A stretch of 64,000 nt of DNA from NCBI GenBank assembly GCA_963971405.1, contig OZ020484.1, positions 12,338,001-12,402,000 on the forward strand. The letters are read 5' to 3'. The notes beneath the pieces were generated by a model. It saw nothing but the letters and a program-made list of their open reading frames with translations. It ran no database searches and had not been told where the DNA came from. This stretch comes from Psococerastis gibbosa. Its lineage: Eukaryota; Arthropoda; Insecta; Psocodea; Psocidae. The translations under genes were made by a program, and so were the position numbers. Positions 55,029 through 64,000 of this stretch are shown here, in pieces (positions within the stretch are counted from its first letter, which is position 1; the number at the start of each line of letters is the position of its first letter).

Positions 55029-55728
55029 CTGCAGCCCGATCATGGCGACTTGGGACTATTATAATACAGGGGTTTATGTAATTGTCTTAAACAAATGAGT
55101 GCTATTTTTTTCTCTTAGATATAGACACATTAATTAAAATTCTTATTATATTTCAAAATTCTACCTGTACATTTTAATGTTTATTAGTATTTCCCTAAAT
55201 TATTAAACAATGCAACCTTTCTCTTGTATTATAATAATTTAAATTTCCCGTGCACATTAAATCACCGTCACGTGGCTTTACTACTTTTACTGCCAACAGC
55301 CTTACCAAGTTAATCCACGAGAGCAGAGCGTGTTTCAAACTTCGGCAAACTTGGTAGTGTGTACAGCGCAGCGTTGGCAGGGGAACATGGTGGGACAAGA
55401 TAACGCACAGAGACTATACCAATCAGTCTACGTGCTTGGCGAGTCCTAGTCATCTCCGAATTAATCGTGTGACTTTACTGTGTTCCACAAGTGGTTCGGA
55501 ATCCACTATAATCAGGAGGCCCCCATCCATCCATCTCCCCGAGGTGAAGGAGTCTGCCCTAAGGGTGCCTCAAGTTAATAAACAGACTCACTCCCCTCGC
55601 CAGGCTGACAGGGCTGCTCACAGCAGGAATTCTGAAAGCAGGCGCTAGAAAAAAAAAACTGCTGCGGTATTAAAAAATATTAAACCGAGGTATTATGATA
55701 ATCCTAAATCGCCATGATCGGGCTGCAG
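55029..55728. mobile_element. MITE with CTGCAGCCCGATCATGGCGA ends, interrupted by another repeat
   Basis: Perfect 20-bp inverted ends. Inside, the (CAA)n-family repeat occupies about 55290-55655, between a block like CACGTGGCTT and GGTATTAAAAAATATTAA that are adjacent in the copy at 16079. It lies just beyond the GASZ-like stop codon. Confidence 0.8.
55290..55655 (+). repeat. Second copy of the repeat at 30228
   Basis: AACTTGGTAGTGTGTACAGC, TTCGGAATCCACTATAATCA, GGGTGCCTCAAGTTAA in the same order; inserted in the MITE at 55029. Confidence 0.75.
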
Positions 55729-55816
55729 ATGTATAAGTCTAGTAAAGTCTGGGGTACGTAACATTGCTTCATTAGTATTAGCTTCATTTCATTCTCTAGT
55801 TACCGAGGCTCATTTT

Positions 55817-58800
55817 TTAACTAGTTTTACTGAACTTTTCACCGAAGAGGTAAGCTGATGCACAGGCTCCTAATCCTATCAGTAACCAGAGAAATGGTTC
55901 CTTCCGCAATCTTAGCCGGTTGGTGAGCTTATCCCTCATATGTTTAGGCAGAGTCATGTTGTTTATCTAAAATAAATGAAAATCAATTAATGAGCATTCA
56001 CGCTTAAGTTATTACAAGTACCGGGAGACCGAACATAAGTCTTAGTTGGTGCAGCTAACAATTATAGAAATGTCCAATTGCATCGCTACAGTTGAACAAA
56101 ATATCCCTCTTCACGTGAACTTTTACAGTTGTATCTGATTTAAAAATGCAACCTAGGAAATTTGCATGGAGGTTCGAGACGGGAAGGCATATCAGAATAT
56201 TCATTGTGCATTTGCAAACTCAGCTGGTCCAACAGTAATTTGCTAGATTGTTATATACCCGTACATTGCAGAATTATGTGGTAATATAACACTGACATTA
56301 AATTAACTTTGGTTGAAGAGGTAACCTCCTCATTATAACCGGAATTAGAGCACTGGACTTGGCGGGATTCGAACGCATTATTTACGCCTAAGCGGGGCGT
56401 CGTCTTAACCGCTGGACCACAAGCCCGGGCTGTTCAGTTTTTCCCATATCCCATATCTAATTTTGGTTGCTAGAGAGTGTTAACGTACTGACCTGTAAAA
56501 TTGTGTCTATTAGACTTTCTTTCCTCGAATTATTAATACTGTCGCAAATCTTATCCGTTTGTTTTACAGCTTTCTCAGTCATAAGTTTTAAGATGTCTCC
56601 AGCTTTCGTTGCATTCGTAATGAAATAATCATCTAAGTCTTGATATTTCAGCAATTCTAATAACTGCTTTAACTGATTGTCAAGAAGTATTGAATGGTTC
56701 CGAATATTTCTGATTATTAAGGAATCCTCAGCTGCGCTGAAATATAATACGTGAAGCGTGAATGTAAAGTCTGGATAAACTTAACTGCCTAACTGGAATA
56801 GATACCCTTATGTTCACGTAAAGGAGGATTCCCTTAAAATCCAGAAAGAAATTCGTCACAGTGGGGGTTCGGTGGCATGATGCGAGGACTGTACTTGTGC
56901 GACTCTCCACACACCATGCGATCGGAGGCATGTCGTAACTCAACACAAGTATTAAGTTGCTTAGTGGGGCGGCAGATTCGGGCGATATTCGGATACATGA
57001 GTCATGAGTGAGACTGCGGGATAGAGCATTACAGTGTACTACAATAGGGGTATTCACTGTGTTGGAAAAGATAGAAAGAAAGAAAAATAGAACTCCAGTT
57101 TTTCTATTAGAAAAATGATACCATAAAGAAACCTGTTTCCCTAACATATTCACTTTACCCGACCCCTAGGTTGGGGGTAACTGCAGTTGGGGAATCAAAA
57201 ACGGCCATATTTGTTGTTTATTTGCCAAACTAAATAGAAAGGCTTCATAGGGTAGTATTAAGCGAATGAATAGTAAAATTGGGGCGAATGATGGTCTGTA
57301 GTGATTTCTGCATCCGCTGAACGCCAAAGTCCGAATAGCCATTTTGTGAAACAAAAAGTCTATGCCTTAGTTAACAGGGCTGTGGAATGCATGCTGCCGT
57401 CATGATGTACTACTTGAAGATATTGCTGACACTAAAAATTTGGCATTCCGCTGTTTTCCTACAAAACAGGTTTAAGTGACAACTAATTTAACTTCGAAAC
57501 CACCACGATACCCAAATAGTGCAATATAACTGAAATTAGGTCAATATGTATATGCATTTGCCACATCTGCTCAGAAATGGTGCCATAGTTCCAGCTTCCT
57601 GAAGTGAATAAGACCCAATCCATAGCAGTTAGAGTCCAGTTGGTTTCATTACAGTAATTACATGGACCTTTTCTTCCAACCCCTGCTATATGGCAACCCT
57701 GTCAGTCTGGCGGGGGCAGTGAGTCTGTTTATTAACTTAAGGCACCCTAAGGGCAGATTCCTTCCCCTGGGGGAGACGGGGAGTTGACTGACAGGGTGGA
57801 CCTCCTGATTATAGTGGATTCCGTACCACTTGGGGAATATTAGTCACACGATTAATTCGGAGGGGACCAGGACCCTACACGCACTTTGACTGGTAGTCTC
57901 CAGCGCGTTATCATGTCCCACCATGTTCCCCTGCCGACGCTGTGCACACTACCAAGTTTACTGCAGTTTTAAACACGCTCTACGCTGGTGGATTCAACTT
58001 GGTCGTTAGCTGGACCTATTATACTGCCAGTAGCCTACAATATACTCACTTCTCAGGCGGGTAAAGATACCCTCCATGATTTGAAGCATTACTTCGTATG
58101 TGGGAGAGAATCTTCTTGCGTTCTTCCTCATCATCAATGCCTAAGGAACGAAGATCCGCCTCGTCAAGTCCCATAAATATTTCGATGCTTACATCATTTG
58201 CTTTAAATACATCAACGTATTTTTCTAATCCGAGTCCCATGAGGAGAAGAGCAGTATCATAAGAAAATGATTCTCTGCAATCAAACCAAACTACTTATGC
58301 CTGCCCTCCAGTGGCGTAAATAGCACCCCCGCAAACCCCGCGGCGCGGGGGGGGGGGGGGAAGGCACAGCTTTGCCGAGGGGCGCACATCGGTTCCAAAA
58401 AATAGTAAAATTATTTAGAAGTTTATTTTAATAAAAATATCGAATTTCAATTTGTTGTCCATGTTGCCTATAATTATGAAATTTAGGAACTTTTTTTTAA
58501 AAAAATCCTTCGAGGGAGACCACTCTGCTTGCTGCAGTTTGAATTTAAGCATTCCTTTGTAAGCTTTGTAAAGATCTATACTTTGCTGCTGCTAAAATGC
58601 GTGAAAACCCCACTATATTACACTTACATTTTCAATTTTTTTCCCCGGGGGAGACCCCCTCTTTGGACTTTGGAACACATGCAATATTATTTCTATACAG
58701 ATAACATAACGATTTAGTTAGCATATCCACAAAATGTTAACTGGCTGTGTCCGCAACAAAAGTTATTTACGCTACTGCTGCCTCTTGATTGGAAGTCTAG

Positions 58801-59236
58801 TAATGTCTATGTATGCTTTCTTCACTTAATAAGGAAATTAGTTAATTTGGCTATTAGCTAGGCCTAAACGAAAATTACTGAAAAGAAGTAACAGGCGGTG
58901 AAAAAATCCAAAAAAGGCACCCCCTAATGCTACCTACTTTTCAAATTGCGACTCCTAAATAAATAATCCGCAGAAACTTGCTGCTTTTTGGTCTAAATAA
59001 ATCAGGTTGCTGGGTTGCTGTGCGGCATAGAACCAACAGATTAGATTGTAAGCCCTCTTATTCATCAGCTTTAGTCAACACCCGTCCTTCACACGGAGGC
59101 CATTCGACATTTCGACACCGTGCAGCCCATTTTCATTAGCCTACCTTCCAATCTGTGAAGAATTTTTAGGTAAACGAGAGAATCCTTGAACTATTTCTTC
59201 TGATGCTGGCCACGAATATGTTCCACCTTGTTCCAT
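55817..59236 (-). CDS. GASZ/ASZ1-like protein with SAM domain and C-terminal membrane anchor, four coding exons
   Basis: Exons on the minus strand: 59236-59145, 58274-58050, 56736-56493, 55966-55817. They total 711 nt (236 residues), GT-AG throughout, with matching phases 2, 2, 0. A SAM domain spans about 35-100 (LMGLGLEKYVDVFKANDVS, LDEADLRSLGIDDEEERKK). A helical, coiled-coil-like stretch follows at about 120-187. Residues 211-228 are a hydrophobic segment (FLWLLIGLGACASAYLF) flanked by Arg/Lys, a tail-anchor pattern typical of the mitochondrial outer membrane. GASZ/ASZ1, a germ-cell piRNA-pathway scaffold at mitochondria, has this SAM-coil-tail order, but also N-terminal ankyrin repeats that are not found here. 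The ATG has a strong context (aaaATGG). A weak acceptor (ttcgtag) lies 14 bp upstream in open frame, so missing 5' exons beyond 64000 are possible. Another SAM and tail-anchor family cannot be excluded. Confidence 0.7.
56285..56426 (-). repeat. tRNA-like cloverleaf with SINE-type body
   Basis: On the minus strand 56426-56355 is exactly 72 nt with a 7-bp acceptor stem (GGGCTTG/CAAGTCC, one wobble), a 5-bp anticodon stem (ACGCC/GGCGT) and box B GTTCGAATCCC. The T stem is broken and position 33 is C, so it is probably a SINE head or pseudogene. The adjoining 56285-56345 recurs at 28618. Confidence 0.55.
56868..57010 (+). mobile_element. 3' end fragment of the non-LTR family seen at 22505
   Basis: TGTACTTGTGCGACTCTCCA, CACCATGCGATCGGAGGCA, ATTCGGATACATGAG. 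It lies in intron 2 of the GASZ-like gene, opposite in sense. Confidence 0.6.
57046..57350. mobile_element. Partial copy of MITE family F3
   Basis: Begins AATAGGGGTATTCACTGTGT; the interior matches the reverse complement of the element at 36930, so one copy has its interior flipped relative to this end. Confidence 0.55.
57660..57990 (-). repeat. Third copy of the repeat at 30228
   Basis: Reverse complement wording: TTAACTTAAGGCACCCTAAG, TGATTATAGTGGATTCCG, CTGTGCACACTACCAAGTTT. Confidence 0.75.
58315..58690. repeat. Second copy of the GC-ended repeat at 4890
   Basis: GTGAAAACCCCACTATATTA and CCCCGGGGGAGACCCCC correspond to 4970-5100; an uninterrupted G run of about 14 lies near its left end. 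Confidence 0.45.
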
Positions 59237-59602
59237 TTTTGCAATTAGAACTACGAAAGTACTTATTTCCTTAATGGCATGTATAATACAGATATTCAGT
59301 CTTCATCTTTCATAATAAAATTATAATCCTAACTCCTGGATTCGCCGGTAAAGTGCAAACGACAAACGAGAAACGATACATACAATACAATTAATACAAA
59401 TACAATAGTACAATACACAAATAAACAAATGAGTAACGTTTCTACGCACCTAGTCACTGCCTTGTATAATAACTTTTCAGTTTACATTCTCACTGCAGTT
59501 CTCGCGCAGATAAATCCAACAGGCATGCTAGAGATGAAGTCTATCATATAATGGTGATGTCGTTCTCAGACAACCATTGGGTGCTGCCTTTTTTTTATTA
59601 TA

Positions 59603-61190
59603 TAAGCAGCTGGACCAGACGCATTATTCTCGGAACACATAGTAAGCACTTTCAATGTCCTAGGGCCACTCTGGACCACCCTGCTCAACAAATGCATAGC
59701 ATTGAGGAAAATCCCTTCACAATGGCGTGATATAATACTAAAAGTAATATACAAAGGGAAAGGGGATATCACTAGCCCGGACGCTTACAGAGGTATCGCA
59801 CTAGAAAGCATACCACTAAAACTCCTGTCGAAACTACTGATAAACAGAGTAATGGACGAAATAGATGAAAATCTACCGGAATGTTAATTTGGGTTCAGGA
59901 AGGGGAGGAGTACTCTGCAGGCTATTGAAATACTCAAAAATGAAATAGACGATGCACTACAAACACCAAAAACGCCTTTGTACGCCTTGTTCGTTGACTA
60001 TAGCAAAGCATTCGATTCAGTTGACAGGATGATCATGCTGACAAAACTCCGCGGGATCCTTGGAGAAGGACACCCAGTCCTAGAAATTTACCATAACATT
60101 CTTAGTGCTAATAACATAAGTATAAATGACGGGCTGACCCAGTCAAAGAAGATAAAGCAGACAAATGGTCTATATCAGGGCGATAACTCATCCCCAATTT
60201 TCTTCGATATTCTATGCCTAGACGTTGAAGAAAAAATCGTTGACAACGAGAATGTAAAACTGCTCATATATGCCGACGACAAGGTCCTGTTGTCTAGAAG
60301 CCTCCAGCACCTGCAAGAGACGTACAACAGATTAATAGAATGGGCAAGAAACAACAGCCTACACGTCAATCGAGAAAAGACGATGTTTGTGAAATTCCGC
60401 AGAGGTGGAAATGTAGGAAGACATGAGCGTATTCTTCACGAAAACACTCCTCTCCCAACCGCCTCCCATTATACATATCTCGGATTAAAATTCCACTTCT
60501 CGGGAAAGAAGTTTACAGCGCACATAGCAGACAAGGTGGTGTCAGCCTTACGCGCGATGAGTAGTATAAGTAATCCTAGATTACTCAGCCTAAGCACGGC
60601 AGTGAAGCTGTTTAACGCAAAAGTCAAGCCAGTACTCACATATGCTATCTCAGTCATCTGGGAAAATCTAACCGTCAGAAATCTTAATGAAATAGAGAAA
60701 GTAAAAGCAACTTATCTAAAGCGAATACTTGGAGTCTCACCGTATACCAAATCTCGACTAGTCTACCTACTGACTCGGGAAGAATACTTAGTGAAAGAAA
60801 TCCGCATTGATTTTCTACTACCAACGTCACAAGCATATGAGGCGTTTATTGAAGAACGACAACAAAAAGAACTAGACGTAGACCCGAACTTCTATGCCAC
60901 CCAAGCAATGGTTGACCGCTCCTGGACGTCACACAACCAAGAACAAAGACACGTAATAACCAGACTGGCAGTACATGGATTTCATCATGTCATATGTGAA
61001 AGAACTGACTTTCACGAACCGGATGAAGCGTGTCGGTGTAACCTATGTGGATATCAGTGTACGAAGTATCATATTGAACGGTGTACGCAAAGAGCTAGAT
61101 CAATAACCTCATATGCTACTGAAAATTAAATCACTACAACTTTACTAGTGCGCGATATAGCGCTTGCTTCAAACCAATAATTTTTTTTAT
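59603..61190 (+). pseudogene. 5'-truncated non-LTR retrotransposon with C-terminal zinc finger
   Basis: Frame 59606-61129 encodes AAGPDALFSEH, then KVIYKGKGDITSPDAYRGIA, then VDYSKAFDSVDR, GLYQGDNSSP, the catalytic YADD, and a long connecting region ending in CRCNLCGYQCTKYHIERC, a Cys/His finger. One in-frame stop at 59885-59887 interrupts the reverse transcriptase; otherwise the frame is intact. ORF1 and endonuclease are missing. It is a different family from the elements at 10590 and 61375. It lies upstream of the GASZ-like start codon. Confidence 0.88.
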
Positions 61191-61374
61191 TATTCTATTT
61201 ACAACCAGAGAACCGAAAGACAACATGTGCTGCTTATGTTTTGCTTATGTAACATTCGGACAAATATCATTTTTTGTCCGATTGTAACGTCATTACGCAA
61301 GATCTCGCTTCCTTTTAAAAAGGGCGGCTAATTAACAATTTGCTTTAATATGAGGCTCTGCAAATTATAGTGAT

Positions 61375-62653
61375 TTTTTTTTTTTTCCTTCGTGGGGCCT
61401 ACTCGTTTGAGTTCCTATAAGCGTCGACCTAGAAGGTCTTTTGCTTCCACGTTTGCCGTCTACGCCCATCTTATAACACCAGTCTTTTTGATAAATTCTA
61501 GTGTTTTTGTGATGGGATTAGATCGGATGGTTTCCTCTTCAGACCTAGGGTGGCCAAGAGTTTGGTATCGAATTTGTCCCAGCGCTTCACATTCAAAGAG
61601 AATGTGTTCAGCTGTTTCTTCTTCAACTTCACACAGTCTGCATCTACTGTCGTTTTTCACGCCAACCCTATGCATGTGTTTGTTGAAGTGGCCGTGGCCC
61701 GTAAGCGTGCCAACCACCCTTCTAGCTTGCTCTCTACTTAAAGAGAGAAGCTGATCGGTGAGCTTTTTACTAGGACCCGGAATAACCTTCTTAGCAAATC
61801 TGCTTTCCGGGACTTTCTTCCATTCCTCTGCAGTTTTTCTCTGCACCCATTTTTGTACAGAAGTACGGGCCTGGCAATAAGCCATCCCGTACTTAGGTTC
61901 TGCACCAATGAATGGCGTTTCTGCACCTTTTCGAGCCAGCTCGTCGGCTCTTTCATTCCCATCAGAGTTCGAGTGCGCCGGGACCCAAATCAGCGAGACT
62001 GAGTTTTCCCGACACACCTTTATTAGGAGGTTGATGCAGTGCCACACCATTTTTGATGTGATCTTTATAGCCTCCACAGCCTTAATCGCTGCCTGCGAGT
62101 CTGTATAGATAATAATGGTTTTGCCATGCATTCCATTTCCATACACTCCTCTAGGCATTTTATAATGGCCCCTACCTCAGCCTGAAAGACTGTAGCATAT
62201 TTGCCGAGGCTTAGGACTATGGATTTGTCTACAGTTTCCCCATAGACTCCTCCTCCAGCCCCATTTTCCATTTTCGACCCATCTGTATACCAGACTAGGT
62301 CATTGTCCCCTGTTTGATGTTCTTCAGCATTCCATTCTTCTCTAGCTGGAATTCTAGTGTTAAATGGTTTGCTGAATGAGAGCAGGGGTGTCATTCGGTC
62401 TGACGGCATTAAAAGCGTGTCTTCCGATATGCTTTTGGTAATATTGGAGTGGCCTGACCTTTTGCTTCTCCAGCAGCCTTCCAGCTCCAATCTATAGGCG
62501 CCCATCCTGGCCTGTGCTTCAATGAAGACTCCCAGGGTTGGCAGGTTCAATAAAGTATTCAGGACATCCCCTGGTGAAGTTGACATTGCTCCTGTGATAC
62601 AGAGGCAGGCCAGCCTCTGGAGCCCATTCAACTTGGTTGTCACTGTGACCTGT
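61375..62653 (-). pseudogene. 5'-truncated RNase H-bearing non-LTR retrotransposon
   Basis: Minus-strand coding of an RNase H domain: YTDGSK, TDSQAAIKAVEAI and WVPAHSNSDGNERADELARK supply the acidic residues, then GHFNKHMHRVG and CRLCEVEEETAEHILFEC give the C-terminal Cys-His motif. A frameshift near 62090 splits the domain. The 3' A tail (T run on this strand, from 61375) and a 12-bp direct repeat AATTATAGTGAT at 61363-61374 and 62654-62665 mark both ends precisely. The domain order fits I/R1/Jockey-group elements; the exact clade is not resolved. Confidence 0.9.
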
Positions 62654-62665
62654 AATTATAGTGAT

Positions 62666-64000
62666 AACTTTCACCCTATATACATCGCATCTCCTCTCAT
62701 TTTCTAAGCATATTTTCCTAAAACTTAGTTTCAATAGTACTACGGAAAGATATTTACTTTAGAGAGAGAGGTCTCAAAATATTGTATGTAAACAAGAAAT
62801 GACCGTGGATTTCCAAAGAAATTTATTAATTTCTCGTTCCAGTTATGAAAGATGAATAATTCATTTAAAATGTAAGCTGTCGAAAAAAATTAAGAATTTG
62901 TTAGCAGAAATATTATTAACTATGTTTTAGGAAAATATTGTTTAAAAAAAGGGAGGAGGTGCGATGAGCGATGTGTATAGGATTAAATTTATCCCTATAA
63001 TTTAATATTAGGCCCTCATAGTATTGTATTAAACCAAATTATAAATTTGCAGCCTTTTATTGAAAGGAGTTGAAAATTTACACTGAAAAAATATACAAGT
63101 TAACAAGGCAATGATCAGGTGCGTAGATAAGTTAGTCCTCAAACCAAAAAATGATGACGTCACTATGTCATACTAGTTACTGTTTGAGCCGCCAGTTCGC
63201 AGTATTCGCAGAACTCTGAAGCAGGGCTGCCGTTTGCCGTATAATTATACGATTTTGCGTATAATTTGAAGGCTTGCGTATCGTCGTGCGTATAATGTTA
63301 AATGCGTATAATTTGCGTATAATTTCATATAGTTTGAACAAAGAAAATGCGAGAAAGCAATCTTGAATATTCAATAACAAAAAATCCATTTTTTTAGCAT
63401 TTGAAAATTAGCGGGAGTTATTTGTTGGTATAAACCATAGAAATTTATAAACAGGGACGGCGGTACCCATAATATCCCTTACGGGACAATCGTTAACTAT
63501 AAGCCAACTATCAGAGATACATACCAACGTAAAAATTTTGAAGTCTTACACATTTCAGCATAGCAGAACGGATACCTGGACCCGGTCAAATCTCTGTACT
63601 TGGCCCATGAGGACTATTTACCCAACGAAATTGCGTATTTATCTTGTGCAGGCTACACTAGCCGCCATATTGATAACGGCCTACAGCCACGCGATGGTAA
63701 AAACTCTGTGGCTAGACCTAATCATACCATGTTTCGCTTATGGTTTCGGTATAGCCAATCCGAAGAATCAGCGGACCGACCGTCATAGTTTCTGGTTTTA
63801 GGATACTTATATATTTCTTCTAGACATGTTACCACATCCGAAATAACTATGTTTTACTCAGCCCGGAACCAATATTTAAATGGGAACAAAGTATCAGATC
63901 CCACTAATTGGCTAAGCTTAGGCATATGCATGCATTTAAATTTTTAAGTATAAAAAGTTTACATGAGAAAATTTCAATGATTTCAAAAATTGGCGGGAAA
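62666..64000. other. Right end of the window
   Basis: The only feature is the repeat at 63455-63710. A run of GCGTATAATTTG-type words lies at 63230-63330. No ankyrin-like or other exon was recognised on the minus strand. Confidence 0.5.
63455..63710 (+). repeat. Second copy of the repeat at 39536
   Basis: Same word order as 39536-39750, with about 45 additional bases (GACTATTTACCCAACGAAAT region). Confidence 0.7.

Noticed and set aside
56728-57153. 141-codon open frame on the - strand
   Set aside because: It runs through retroelement and MITE fragments and crosses the acceptor of the GASZ-like third exon in a different frame.
59978-61129. Intact host gene of 383 codons
   Set aside because: The YADD core and connecting region identify it as a retrotransposon reverse transcriptase, 5' truncated and with a stop upstream.

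Overview
The window is nuclear DNA of an animal. Four spliced protein-coding genes have GT-AG introns of 0.1-24 kb, the DNA is AT-rich, and there are many non-LTR retrotransposon pieces, a tRNA-derived SINE, hAT-type MITEs and long foldback palindromes. The gene set and repeats suggest an invertebrate, but I cannot assign a phylum from the sequence alone. Most of the 64 kb is intron or repeat; coding exons total about 5 kb.

Genes, in order. (1) A MICU3/MICU2-like mitochondrial calcium-uptake regulator, + strand, 3687-37553, has a 23.6 kb first intron and two alternative last exons. (2) PPME1 (PP2A methylesterase), - strand, 43744-39268, has six coding exons, a 360-residue protein and a complete Ser/Asp/His triad. 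(3) A C2orf42 orthologue, + strand, 44654-54505, has twelve exons, 627 residues, an N-terminal Cys4 treble-clef finger and a SWIM-like CxC...CxH motif. (4) A GASZ/ASZ1-like protein, - strand, 59236-55817, has a SAM domain and a C-terminal membrane anchor. The four genes alternate in direction: MICU and PPME1 converge, PPME1 and C2orf42 diverge from a 0.9 kb shared promoter region, and C2orf42 and the GASZ-like gene converge. They do not form an obvious pathway, although MICU and the GASZ-like protein are both expected at mitochondria.

Repeats. Intron 1 of MICU (3.9-27.5 kb) holds one long CR1/Jockey-like reverse transcriptase piece (10.6-12.2 kb) and many MITEs. The right end (59.6-62.7 kb), upstream of the GASZ-like gene, holds a second reverse transcriptase remnant and an RNase H-bearing non-LTR copy with a clean 12-bp target-site duplication. 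At least eight copies of one tRNA-derived SINE are scattered on both strands.

The most unusual signal is a dispersed set of about eleven foldback palindromes (140-410 bp). They share a short terminus of the form GGCGs..ATTCCAC but carry different, apparently interchangeable stem and core modules, and two of them have the same nested palindrome-in-palindrome layout. Other notable points are the duplicated MICU terminal exon, hAT MITEs with 8-bp duplications (one with a natural empty site elsewhere in the window), a possible GC-AG intron in C2orf42, and a GASZ-like gene with no ankyrin exons visible.
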